From NCBI GenBank assembly GCA_013141385.1, contig JABFRB010000002.1:62001-126000 (forward strand): 64,000 bases of DNA, in the 5' to 3' direction. The translations under genes were made by a program, and so were the position numbers. The notes under the pieces are model-generated. The model was given only the letters and a program-made list of their open reading frames with translations, searched no databases and was not told the DNA's origin. Origin of the DNA: Bacteroidales bacterium. GTDB lineage: Bacteria; Bacteroidota; Bacteroidia; Bacteroidales; Tenuifilaceae. Below are positions 1-8,124 of this stretch, piece after piece; the stretch's first letter is position 1, and each line of letters begins with the position of its first letter.

Positions 1-2
1 TT

Positions 3-1400
3 AACCTTGGACAACATCCTAAGGATTATTCCGATACCGTTACTGTCCTTGAAAAAATTGGACATTTTCTCGATGAAGAAAATCAACAGCTTTTTAGGCA
101 GTATAAAAACGAAGGAATTTCTAATAAGGAAATAACCAACCTGATTGCCGAGCATATTAGCATAAAAAAGACACTACAGGATTCAACTAAAGATTTTGAT
201 GGGGGCTACGCTATTGCGGGTTTATTGGGACATGGCGATGCTTTTGTTCTCCGCGATCCATGGGGCATTCGTCCTGCTTACTACTTTGCTAACGATGAAA
301 TAGTTGTAGTGGCTTCGGAACGACCTGTTATTCAAACCGTTTTGAATATCTCTGTTGATGATGTGAATGAAGTTAAACCTGGGCATGCTCTCATTATTAA
401 GCGTGATGGCACAATAAGCCACGACGAGATAAGGGTTCCTCAAACCCGAAGTTCTTGTTCATTCGAGCGAATTTACTTCTCAAGAGGAACCGATAAGAGT
501 ATATATTTAGAAAGAAAGAAATTAGGAGAATTATTAGCTTTAAAAAGTTTAGAGGCTGTTGATTTTGATTATCGGAATACAGTTTTTTCGTTTATTCCAA
601 ATACAGCCGAAACAGCATTTTATGGAATGGTTAAAGGGGTTGAGGACTACCTAAAGATGGAAAAAAAGAGGTTGATTCTCGAAAAAGGAAAATCTATTAC
701 TGAGGATGAGTTGGACGAAATCATCTCAATGCGTCCACGGGTTGAGAAGGTTGCTGTTAAGGATATTAAACTACGAACTTTTATTTCGCAGGATAGTGGA
801 CGCAACGATTTGGTTGGACACGTATATGATGTAACCTACGGAATTGTCCGTAACGATGTTGATAATCTCGTGGTTATCGACGATTCGATTGTAAGGGGCA
901 CCACCCTGAGGGAGAGCATACTTAAGATCCTTGATCGATTACATCCAAGAATGATAGTAATTGTATCATCATCACCACAAATTCGCTACCCCGATTGCTA
1001 TGGCATTGATATGGCAAAACTCGGAGATTTTGTTGCATTTAGGGCTGCAATCGAACTTTTAAAGGAAACGGGGCACGAGGGTGTAATCAACACAGTATAT
1101 AAAAACTGTAAAGCGCAACAAAATCTACCCAAAGAAGTGATTATTAACTACGTAAAGGATATCTATAGGCCATTCACCGATGAGCAAATTTCCGATAAAA
1201 TCGCTCAAATCTTAACCCCTAAAGGGATGAAAGCTCAGGTGAAAATAGTATTTCAAACAATTGAAAATCTTCATATTGCATGCCCAAACGATTTGGGCGA
1301 TTGGTATTTTACAGGAAACTACCCAACGCCAGGCGGCAATAGGGTGGTAAACACCTCATTTATTAACTATATTGAGGGGCGGAATCAGAGAGCCTACTGA
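3..1400 (+). CDS. PurF-like amidophosphoribosyltransferase, 5' end outside window
   Basis: The reading frame is open from base 3, so the gene starts before the window; the first ATG at 225 is internal. The visible part covers the end of an N-terminal glutamine amidotransferase (class II) domain (G-D-A-F-V-L-R-D-P-W-G-I-R-P near 230-270) and a phosphoribosyltransferase domain with the PRPP-binding loop VVIDDSIVRGTT near 870-905. The family transfers glutamine-derived ammonia to PRPP, the first step of purine synthesis. Bacteroidota often carry a second, longer PurF-like protein with a C-terminal extension ending in a T-G-N-Y-P-T-P-G-G-N-R segment like this one, so I do not assign purF itself. 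The stop overlaps the convergent 3' end of the downstream acyltransferase by 7 bases. Truncation here is a window effect, not decay. Confidence 0.9.
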   Translation, partial: NLGQHPKDYSDTVTVLEKIGHFLDEENQQLFRQYKNEGISNKEITNLIAEHISIKKTLQDSTKDFDGGYAIAGLLGHGDAFVLRDPWGIRPAYYFANDEIVVVASERPVIQTVLNISVDDVNEVKPGHALIIKRDGTISHDEIRVPQTRSSCSFERIYFSRGTDKSIYLERKKLGELLALKSLEAVDFDYRNTVFSFIPNTAETAFYGMVKGVEDYLKMEKKRLILEKGKSITEDELDEIISMRPRVEKVAVKDIKLRTFISQDSGRNDLVGHVYDVTYGIVRNDVDNLVVIDDSIVRGTTLRESILKILDRLHPRMIVIVSSSPQIRYPDCYGIDMAKLGDFVAFRAAIELLKETGHEGVINTVYKNCKAQQNLPKEVIINYVKDIYRPFTDEQISDKIAQILTPKGMKAQVKIVFQTIENLHIACPNDLGDWYFTGNYPTPGGNRVVNTSFINYIEGRNQRAY

Positions 1401-2380
1401 TCCTTTTTCCGAAGTTTTGATTCGTGTTTAATGAACTTTCGGAGTTCATATTTTTCCTTGATATTTTTGAAGAAGCTAGCGATATGCCTTTCTACTTTAT
1501 GATCATAGATATCGGAAATGGTAATCATAATTCCTGTTTCCTCAACATCACCAAAGAAAGGATTAATAACTGTTCCAAAAACCTTCATCGAGGGGCTGAT
1601 ATTCATATATGAGTTAATCAAGGGTGGAATTTTCTCACCTAAATGACGGATTTCGTGGGAGAGTATCTTATAATCCTCCTTGTATGAACTTCCATTAAAT
1701 ATTTTTGCAAGTTTCTCCCTATCCATTTCAACAACCATAGGATAGATAGGTGTTATTAGACCCTCTGTATCGCTAAAGTACTTTTCGAAAAAATAGAGTA
1801 GTAGATTACGGGAATCAAGGTTATAGTTACGGTACATTGTCACCTTCCCAAAGAAATATTTAATATGCGGATTTATGACAATCAATGCACCCAAACCATC
1901 CCACAGATTATCCAAAGCGTATATACCCTTTCCAAGCCTATAAATAGATTGATATTTTGGCTGTACGAATGACCGACCCAACTCTATCATGTGGGGCATA
2001 TATTCTGCTATAAACTTATCGGAGAAATTAAAAAGATGCTTTGTTGATAGGTTTATCTCTTCACCTTTAGAAGGATCGACGCTATGGTAACGATAACCAC
2101 CAACTATCTCCTTATCCTTTGGATCCCAAACAATTAGTTGTTTGTAACAGTTTGTGCAAGTATCGTATTCATCAATATCAATGCTCAGACCAGTACCACC
2201 ACCGGCAGAACGGAAAGTCAATTCGCGAAGTCGACCAACCTCCCTCATAAGATTCGGTGAATCTGCGGCAGTAAAAATATAAAGATCGTTCCCTGCGTTG
2301 TTGGTATGGCGAACAAACTTATCGTGTGTAAGTTCTTGTTCTAGCAACTTTTTATCTACATGTTCAATGATCTGTTCCAT
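1394..2380 (-). CDS. glsB: GlsB-like GNAT N-acyltransferase (glycine-lipid synthesis)
   Basis: About 328 aa, related to the OlsB/hemolysin-type GNAT acyltransferases that use acyl-ACP to N-acylate an amino acid. In Bacteroides the equivalent protein (GlsB) N-acylates glycine with a 3-hydroxy fatty acid, and GlsA then O-acylates the product; these lipids are membrane components. Supporting sequence: the V-G-R-L-R-E-L-T-F-R-S-A-G-G-G-T-G block near residues 48-65 and E-L-G-R-S-F-V-Q near 134-141, both typical of this family. The gene lies directly downstream of a GlsA-like gene on the same strand with about 60 bases between them, as expected for the pair. An upstream in-frame TTG at 2386 exists, but the ATG at 2380 is the more likely start. 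The symbol is by family and neighbourhood, not experiment. Confidence 0.8.
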   Translation of the reverse strand: MEQIIEHVDKKLLEQELTHDKFVRHTNNAGNDLYIFTAADSPNLMREVGRLRELTFRSAGGGTGLSIDIDEYDTCTNCYKQLIVWDPKDKEIVGGYRYHSVDPSKGEEINLSTKHLFNFSDKFIAEYMPHMIELGRSFVQPKYQSIYRLGKGIYALDNLWDGLGALIVINPHIKYFFGKVTMYRNYNLDSRNLLLYFFEKYFSDTEGLITPIYPMVVEMDREKLAKIFNGSSYKEDYKILSHEIRHLGEKIPPLINSYMNISPSMKVFGTVINPFFGDVEETGIMITISDIYDHKVERHIASFFKNIKEKYELRKFIKHESKLRKKDQ

Positions 2381-2439
2381 CAACAAAAATTTGCTAAAAG
2401 TAACACTAATTCATGCTTATTGTTTTCTGCTTATCAAAA

Positions 2440-3288
2440 TTATGAATTTTGAGCCATCTCATAAACACTGCTTTTCACCCAGTTTGCCCATCCTTGTGGG
2501 GGGAGTGAATTATCAAAATTTTTATATGGAATGGGTTTACCAATTTTCACGACAATGTTTTTCCCTTTTTGTTTGAACATCTCATCTACGAGATAAAGCA
2601 TTTCAATATTTGCCTTGATTCCAAAGAAAGCCCTAAGTTTGGCTAGATTATAAAAGAAATTAGAGTTTCGACCGCTAAAATATATGGGCACAATATCGCG
2701 TTGATGTCTTAGCGCCTTTGTGATAAAACTCTTTTTCCATTCCAAGTCTTCAATTTTGCCTTTCTGTTTGCGGGAGCAGAGACCCGCAGGGAAATATAGT
2801 ATTTGAGAACTAGAGGAGTACGCTTGCTCTAATGCACGTGCATTTTGCGATGATTGTGAACCATGTTTATTAACTGGTATAAAAATGCCATGAAGCTGCT
2901 TTAAATGCATTAGTAAATCATTCACAGGAAACTTTACTTCCGGATATTCTTGACCTAAAAGATGTATTAGAATCATACCATCCAGCCCACCAAGGGGATG
3001 ATTTGAAGCGAATAGGTACCTACCATCTTGGCTAATATTTTCAATCCCTTCAACCTGATAGGATACATCCATATGTTTTAATACTGCATCAATAAATTCA
3101 ACGCCCTGTTTTTGTCCATGCTGGGAGAGAATCTCATTAATCTCAGCTTGATGGATGATGCGTTTTATGTATCGAATAATAAAGTGAGGCAGGAATTTAA
3201 TTAGGCGAGGACTTTTGCCTGCTATTACCTTCTCTACATCTATGAAATTCTCTTTTTCTTGCACAGAAACATCATTTATTATTAGCAA
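2440..3288 (-). CDS. glsA: GlsA-like lysophospholipid/O-acyltransferase
   Basis: 282 aa in the PlsC-like glycerolipid acyltransferase superfamily. The acyltransferase motif is SNHPLGGLDG near residues 94-103, the HPLGG-L/M-D variant used by the hemolysin-like/GlsA group instead of the textbook HX4D. A later F-P-A-G block (Y-F-P-A-G-L-C-S-R near 166-174) fits motif III of the superfamily. It presumably O-acylates the hydroxyl of N-(3-hydroxyacyl)glycine made by the next gene. The only upstream in-frame start is TTG at 3288, because a stop follows closely upstream and there is no ATG until far inside the domain; start choice is therefore uncertain by a few codons (a GTG lies about 8 codons in). 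It is the first gene of a two-gene operon. Confidence 0.8.
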   Translation of the reverse strand: MLIINDVSVQEKENFIDVEKVIAGKSPRLIKFLPHFIIRYIKRIIHQAEINEILSQHGQKQGVEFIDAVLKHMDVSYQVEGIENISQDGRYLFASNHPLGGLDGMILIHLLGQEYPEVKFPVNDLLMHLKQLHGIFIPVNKHGSQSSQNARALEQAYSSSSQILYFPAGLCSRKQKGKIEDLEWKKSFITKALRHQRDIVPIYFSGRNSNFFYNLAKLRAFFGIKANIEMLYLVDEMFKQKGKNIVVKIGKPIPYKNFDNSLPPQGWANWVKSSVYEMAQNS

Positions 3289-3328
3289 AGTTAAGAATCA
3301 AAAATTGACAAATGTGATAGAGAAAAAA

Positions 3329-3841
3329 TCACCCAATAATTTTTGCCAACAAACACATATCAAAATATCTATCTCGGGCATAGTAGTAATCACGCATTAT
3401 ACCCTCGTTGATGTAACCATTCTTCTCAAGCACCCTTATTGATGCCTTATTTTGAGGGTCAACCAATCCATTTAAGCGATGCAATTTTAGTTCGGAAAAG
3501 CAATAGTTGGTAATAAAGTTAACTGCTGAGCTGGCAAAACCTTTCCCCCAAGATTCTTTAAGAAATCCATACCCAATTTCGGCTTTATGATTATCCTTAT
3601 CAATACCAAATAGGCCACCATAGCCAATCTCTTTTCCAGTGCTCATTTCACTAAAAACCCACCAAATGGCTGTTTGTTCCGCCATTGATTTTAGGAATTT
3701 AGCAAGAAGTGCTTCAGCTTCATTAATCGTTTGGAAAGGTGTGCGAGGAACAAACTCTAAATTTTCAATGCTTGAGTTAAAGTTAAATAGCAAATTGATA
3801 TCACTAGAATTTAGTAAGCGGAAGTCCAATTTTTCGAACAT
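3329..3841 (-). CDS. GNAT family N-acetyltransferase (RimJ/RimL type)
   Basis: 170 aa, the usual length for RimJ/RimL-like GNATs, which acetylate protein N-termini or small amines with acetyl-CoA. Visible blocks are an N-terminal R-L-L-N-S-S-D strand, the G-Y-G-F-L-K-E-S-W-G-K-G-F-A motif (acetyl-CoA pyrophosphate-binding loop region, about residues 90-104), and the C-terminal N-x-A-S-I-R-V-L-E-K-N-G-Y signature near 131-144. Substrate cannot be told from sequence. It sits between the GlsA gene and a small membrane protein on the same strand and may share transcription with them, but no functional link is implied. Confidence 0.9.
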   Translation of the reverse strand: MFEKLDFRLLNSSDINLLFNFNSSIENLEFVPRTPFQTINEAEALLAKFLKSMAEQTAIWWVFSEMSTGKEIGYGGLFGIDKDNHKAEIGYGFLKESWGKGFASSAVNFITNYCFSELKLHRLNGLVDPQNKASIRVLEKNGYINEGIMRDYYYARDRYFDMCLLAKIIG

Positions 3842-3868
3842 TTTATTGGAGTTAAAAGTTATAAAACG

Positions 3869-4246
3869 TTACTGTTTTGAACGTTCGACCCTAGAAGCAA
3901 AATATTTTGTATTGCCACGCCAAGGAAAGGACATATAGCGTTTAAAATAATGTAAATTTACCCTTTCGCCCGTTAATGCAACAGCCTCCAAATCTTTTAT
4001 CACCTCTTTCTCCTTGCTTTCAACAGAAAAATCAAATGTTTCAGCAATTGGGCTTGCTCCCCTTAATGCGCCGAATGATTCAAGTCCAAGTTTTCCCTCG
4101 TATGTTTTAAAAATCATTCCCTTTTGGCTTATACGTAATATTTTTCCTGCCATTACTCCTTCCTCGTACTTGCCCCAGTATGTAAATGCGCAGATTCCAA
4201 GAAAAACTATTAAGGCAAGTATAATAATTCGTTTAACTATCTTCAT
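3869..4246 (-). CDS. Small single-pass membrane protein, conserved in Bacteroidota
   Basis: 125 aa with one N-terminal hydrophobic segment (about residues 5-25, rich in I, L, V and F) followed by a soluble, probably periplasmic, domain ending in a basic tail. The M-A-G-K-I-L-R-I-S-Q-K-G-M-I-F-K-T-Y-E-G motif is characteristic of a widespread short Bacteroidota family that databases sometimes label 6-phosphogluconate dehydrogenase; nothing in this sequence resembles that enzyme (no Rossmann GxGxxG, far too short), so that label should not be transferred. Function unknown. It lies 27 bases upstream of the GNAT gene on the same strand. Confidence 0.75.
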   Translation of the reverse strand: MKIVKRIIILALIVFLGICAFTYWGKYEEGVMAGKILRISQKGMIFKTYEGKLGLESFGALRGASPIAETFDFSVESKEKEVIKDLEAVALTGERVNLHYFKRYMSFPWRGNTKYFASRVERSKQ

Positions 4247-4339
4247 ATTCAGTAGGCTAAAAGTGTCTTCAAAGATAATAAATTTGGTGGTTTGGCATTA
4301 TATCTTTCAACTAGAAAAACACAAAGAGAACTTAAGGCA

Positions 4340-4699
4340 TTATTTTGCCAACCGCTCTTTAGCCTCATTTACAGAACACACAAATACTACCCTTCCATAC
4401 CTATTACTTTCAAAAATAAAATCCTTTAAGCTCTTACTTGAGTATTTTGTAAAATCGCCAACTAAAGCAAGACGCACGCTATAAGTTGAAAACTTTTGAA
4501 GAATATCTCCGGCTATACCTGTCTTTAAATCAAAAAAAGCAGGAATCAAATTTTTCTCATGAATTATAATTCTGGTTGATCCTTGATAATTACAATTCCC
4601 CATTATATCTAAAACATCCTGCGTACTATTTATAATGATACTCTCAGAAATTATCTCAGCAATACTTATTCCGTTGATTTGGCTAATTTCTATTTTCAT
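4340..4699 (-). CDS. DUF4180 domain-containing protein
   Basis: 119 aa soluble protein matching the DUF4180 pattern from memory: an N-terminal strand, a central segment with H-E-K-N-L-I-P-A-F-F-D-L-K-T-G-I-A-G (about 47-64), a K-F-S-T-Y block and an F-x-x-E-S-N-R-Y-G near the end. DUF4180 proteins are small and of unknown function. They have no obvious catalytic residues, no signal peptide and no membrane segments here. About 90 bases separate it from the small membrane protein downstream; it may be transcribed alone. Confidence 0.8.
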   Translation of the reverse strand: MKIEISQINGISIAEIISESIIINSTQDVLDIMGNCNYQGSTRIIIHEKNLIPAFFDLKTGIAGDILQKFSTYSVRLALVGDFTKYSSKSLKDFIFESNRYGRVVFVCSVNEAKERLAK

Positions 4700-4768
4700 A
4701 GTTTATATTGTTATTGTGAGGATGAAAATGGCAACTACGTTTTTTTACTATAACTATTATTTCTTAAC

Positions 4769-6007
4769 CTATTTATTTTCCAAGGCCAAATTTGAACTCA
4801 ATTTTCCTGCAATAAAACCAGTTGTCCAAGCAGCTTGTAAATTATAACCCCCTGTAATTGCATCAATATCTAAAACTTCTCCGGCAAAATAGAGGTTTTT
4901 GCAAACCTTACTTTGCAGTGTATTATGGTCAATGCTTTGCAAACTAACCCCACCGCAGGTTACAAACTCTTCTTTAAATGTTGATTTTCCGCTTACAGCA
5001 TAAATATCATTTGTTAATACACTAATCAATTTATTGAGTCCTTTCTTACCAAGTTCGCTCCATTTTTTCTTTAGGGAGAGTTCACTTTTCTCTAATAGGT
5101 ACAGCCATAATCTCTCAGGCAGAGCGTAAGGTCGAATATTCGATAATAATTTATTGGAATGTTCATTAATAATGGCATTCATGTAATTAATGACTAAGTC
5201 ATTATTTTGCTCGTAAACCCAATTTACCTGAACATTAAAGTTATAGCTCATCTCATTCAATACCCTTGCCCCGTATGATGATAATTTGAGAATTGCAGGA
5301 CCACTCATTCCCCAGTGTGTAATAAGTAATGGACCTTCTGATTTAATTTTTGTGCCTTGAATACTCACCAAGGTATTTTCAACCACAATCCCCATCAATT
5401 CAGTAATTGGGTCTGACGGAATATTGAATGTAAATAATGATGGAACGGGGTTTTCAATTTTGTGTCCCAAAGATTCTAACCATTCCAATCCATCCCTTTT
5501 TGGAGAACCTCCAGTTGTAACAATTACCTTGTCAAAGATTTTAGGCTGGAATTCATCCTTAAGAAATACAAGTTCTAGCTGATTTTCTATTTGTTTTATT
5601 GCTTTTACACCATGTCCCAGTTCTATTTCAATTCCAAGTCTTTTAGTTTCTCCTATTAAACAATCGATTATACTTTGTGAGTTTTGAGATACTGGAAAAA
5701 CACAATTATCACTTTGAGTTACTAAAGGAACGCCTCGCGATTCAAACCATTCGATTGTATGATTATTATTGAAAATGTGAAAGGCTTTTTTTAATAATCG
5801 TTCACCTCTGGGGTAAGCTTTGCATAATTCATCTATGGAATTGCAACCGTTGGTGACGTTACATCTTCCTCCGCCAGATATTTTAACTTTTGATAAGGGT
5901 TTTAGCGATTTTTCAAAAATTACAACCGTAGCATTTGGATAATTTTCCTTTGCTGCAATTGCAGCAAAAAAACCAGCAGCACCTCCTCCAATTATCCCAA
6001 TTTTCAT
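4769..6007 (-). CDS. HI0933/YhiN-family FAD-dependent flavoprotein
   Basis: 412 aa, the standard length for this BaiN/YhiN/HI0933 flavoprotein family. The N-terminus carries the FAD-binding Rossmann motif GIIGGGAAGFFAA (residues 4-16), then the family marker K-I-S-G-G-G-R-C-N-V-T-N near 42-53 and T-T-G-G-S-P-K near 165-171. The C-terminus has C-G-G-V and L-Y-F-A-G-E-V-L-D-I-D-A-I-T-G-G-Y-N, binding the FAD ribityl chain and closing the fold. Members are predicted NAD(P)H-dependent oxidoreductases; BaiN in gut clostridia reduces bile-acid intermediates, but that substrate should not be assumed here. Cytoplasmic and monocistronic by appearance. Confidence 0.92.
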   Translation of the reverse strand: MKIGIIGGGAAGFFAAIAAKENYPNATVVIFEKSLKPLSKVKISGGGRCNVTNGCNSIDELCKAYPRGERLLKKAFHIFNNNHTIEWFESRGVPLVTQSDNCVFPVSQNSQSIIDCLIGETKRLGIEIELGHGVKAIKQIENQLELVFLKDEFQPKIFDKVIVTTGGSPKRDGLEWLESLGHKIENPVPSLFTFNIPSDPITELMGIVVENTLVSIQGTKIKSEGPLLITHWGMSGPAILKLSSYGARVLNEMSYNFNVQVNWVYEQNNDLVINYMNAIINEHSNKLLSNIRPYALPERLWLYLLEKSELSLKKKWSELGKKGLNKLISVLTNDIYAVSGKSTFKEEFVTCGGVSLQSIDHNTLQSKVCKNLYFAGEVLDIDAITGGYNLQAAWTTGFIAGKLSSNLALENK

Positions 6008-6084
6008 TTAAACTCCCAGACAATTAATTATATACGATTCGCCCATTTCTGTTGCTATTTGTTAATAATATTTTGATTGAATCG

Positions 6085-6495
6085 CTATTGCAGTTCTTTT
6101 TTTATCAGTTCAATTTTAGTATGATTTTCGAAAGAGAAGGTTGAACTTTTCTTTTCAACATGCTCATAGAGAGCTAATATCTTTTTTAAAAGATCTGCCT
6201 TTTTCGCTTTTTCATAATTCAGGTCGTCCAGCATTTCATAAATAATATCTGCATAAACCCCGATAAGTTTATAATCGGGTGTCATTTTTTCAAGTTTCTC
6301 AATTATCTCTTCTTCAGATAAAGACAGAATTTCGGAAAGATCTAAATCGAGTTCTGTTTTAAGCGTTTGGTTTACAATCTCTATTCCCTGTTCGGTTTTT
6401 CCTTGTGTTTTCAGACTTATCAAATCGGCTAAGAGTTTTCCTAAAACTCGCCCAAGTTCATCGATTTGTTTTTTTAGATAATCACGGTATACCAT
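6085..6495 (-). CDS. Small alpha-helical protein, DUF6483-like
   Basis: 136 aa, almost entirely predicted helix with heptad-like L/I spacing and highly charged. The start M-V-Y-R-D-Y-L-K-K-Q-I-D-E-L-G-R-V-L-G-K-L-L resembles the DUF6483 family as I remember it (a short N-terminal helix with Q-I-D/E-x-L followed by helical-repeat-like hairpins). No membrane segment, signal or catalytic motif is visible. Function unknown. It lies 77 bases upstream of the flavoprotein gene on the same strand. The family name is tentative; that it is a real gene is supported by its good composition and lack of a competing ORF. Confidence 0.65.
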   Translation of the reverse strand: MVYRDYLKKQIDELGRVLGKLLADLISLKTQGKTEQGIEIVNQTLKTELDLDLSEILSLSEEEIIEKLEKMTPDYKLIGVYADIIYEMLDDLNYEKAKKADLLKKILALYEHVEKKSSTFSFENHTKIELIKKELQ

Positions 6496-6676
6496 AAGGG
6501 TAAAAAGTGTAAGTTATTTTGACTAATTGGACTGTAATAGCAAGATGTAAAGATCTAAAAGACAATACAAATAGTAACAGTTTACTTACCATAAAAGTAA
6601 GCAATTTTTGATAAATCTATCGAGGATCAGTTTTTAGCCAGAAAAAGAGAGGTTATGTTGAAACGATTTAATGTAT

Positions 6677-7603
6677 TTATTCGAATTCGTTTATTATTTC
6701 TTTAATTCCTTCAGGGATTGTTGTTATTTTAAAATTAGGGAAATGTGTATTGAATTTTGTACAGTCAAAAATATAATCCTGCTCCCATTGGTACAGCAGT
6801 TCAATTATCTCTTTAACAAAGGGATTAAATAACCCCACTATTTTAATCATCTCTTTTTTGAGAATGGTATATTTTAACTCTTTCCCTTTTATAGATGAAC
6901 ACTGAGCAATAAATTGTTTTGTGGTCATTCTATTTGTATCACAAGGTAAATGCCATGTTTGATTATAGGCATCTGGGGTATTTCCTAATAAAGCGGTAGC
7001 TTTAGCTGCATCGGGAGAATAAATCAAGGTTCGTAGAGTGGAATCGTTCAATAGCACTTGCAGTTTTTTACCTTTTTTGATATTGTAAAATATGGTTGAA
7101 TTTGTTCCACTATTAGTATTGTGAGGACCATAGAATTCGGGTGCTCGGCAAATCATTGCCGTAATTTGATTGTTTTTAATTTCATCTAAAAGCATTTGGG
7201 TAATTACACCTCTTACTTTACCCTTGATGCTAACGGCATTAAAAGGTGTTTCTTCGGTCATTGTTCCTTTTACCTTACCGTACATGTAAACGTTATCGAA
7301 AAATACCAATTTAGCATGGTGTAACTTACAAGCATCAATAACATTTCGCATCACTATAGGCCACTGTTCGTGCCATATTTTTGAGTTGTACGGTAAACCA
7401 GCAGTGAGATAAACAATTTCGGATCCTTTTACAGCAATTGAAGTTTGACTGGGGTTTAGTAGATCAGCAGACACCAGTTCGTCCGTATCATTAATCTTTT
7501 TGGGATTTCTGCTTACCAAGCGAATATCCTTTGTGTATTTTGAATGAAGTTCTTTTGCAAGCTCACTTGCAATAATGCCATTGGCACCGAGTATTGTTTG
7601 CAT
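6677..7603 (-). CDS. NAD(P)-dependent epimerase/dehydratase-like (extended SDR)
   Basis: 308 aa of the atypical/extended short-chain dehydrogenase class. The N-terminus has a Rossmann dinucleotide loop (T-I-L-G-A-N-G-I-I-A at 3-12), an R-N-P adenosine-ribose segment near 31-33, V-Y-L-T-A-G-L near 64-70 and F-D-N-V-Y-M-Y-G near 101-108 with the Tyr expected near the active site; the canonical YxxxK is not obvious. C-R-A-P-E-F-Y-G-P near 153-161 is typical of NAD-epimerase family members. The substrate is probably a sugar nucleotide or small ketone but cannot be inferred. It runs 14 bases downstream of the small membrane protein 7618-7860, so the two are likely cotranscribed. Confidence 0.85.
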   Translation of the reverse strand: MQTILGANGIIASELAKELHSKYTKDIRLVSRNPKKINDTDELVSADLLNPSQTSIAVKGSEIVYLTAGLPYNSKIWHEQWPIVMRNVIDACKLHHAKLVFFDNVYMYGKVKGTMTEETPFNAVSIKGKVRGVITQMLLDEIKNNQITAMICRAPEFYGPHNTNSGTNSTIFYNIKKGKKLQVLLNDSTLRTLIYSPDAAKATALLGNTPDAYNQTWHLPCDTNRMTTKQFIAQCSSIKGKELKYTILKKEMIKIVGLFNPFVKEIIELLYQWEQDYIFDCTKFNTHFPNFKITTIPEGIKEIINEFE

Positions 7604-7617
7604 GGGGTTATTTATTT

Positions 7618-7860
7618 TTATTCAGTGGAGTTGTTGGTTGGCTTTGCTTTCCAGAAAATCAACCTATTTTTTATTTTAGCTATAAAATCCTTACCAATTA
7701 AGAATATGCTTAGATAAAACAGAATTTCTCCGGCAACTAAAAGCCCTGTAATTACCCCTGCAATTGTACCTTTTGAAAAACCAAACCAGGGAACAACCAG
7801 TATCAACCCAAATAAAATACAGGAAATAGCTAATAGTATATAACCAATTGTTTTAGTCAT
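7618..7860 (-). CDS. Two-helix membrane protein (transporter-suffix-like)
   Basis: 80 aa with two predicted transmembrane helices (about residues 4-24 and 36-57) and a basic cytoplasmic tail (K-x-K-N-R-L-I-F-W-K). The arrangement G-Y-I-L-L-A-I-S-C-I-L-F-G-L followed by E-I-L-F-Y-L-S-I-F-L-I-G-K-D resembles the short membrane domain that databases call transporter suffix domain. Stand-alone copies are common and of unknown function. First gene of a probable two-gene operon with the SDR protein, transcribed from the 264-base divergent region shared with the GH99-like gene. Confidence 0.75.
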   Translation of the reverse strand: MTKTIGYILLAISCILFGLILVVPWFGFSKGTIAGVITGLLVAGEILFYLSIFLIGKDFIAKIKNRLIFWKAKPTNNSTE

Positions 7861-8124
7861 TTTTTAGGCGTGCCATAAATTTTAAAGGATCCTTATATCA
7901 ACATAATTTAAGTAGTTAAGTTTATTCGAGGAATAAAAAATTTTATAAATTTCTTCTTGTTAATAGTGAGATTCTATTATAAATAGTAAAATATACTTAA
8001 ATTGCAGTAGTATATTTAGATACAGGGTAGAATTGCTAACAAAAAATCAACCTGTTTTATTATAGGATAATTGATCTCATAAATTACTGTTAAATCAAGC
8101 ATCAATAACGTTAAACACGCACCC

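Noticed and set aside
3-224. The possibility that the PurF-like gene starts at the ATG at 225 and is a truncated pseudogene.
   Set aside because: The same frame is open to the window edge and encodes normal glutaminase-domain sequence, so truncation is caused by the window.
3869-4246. Database-style label 6-phosphogluconate dehydrogenase for the 125-aa membrane protein.
   Set aside because: No Rossmann motif, wrong length and a membrane anchor; that label appears to be a propagated error.
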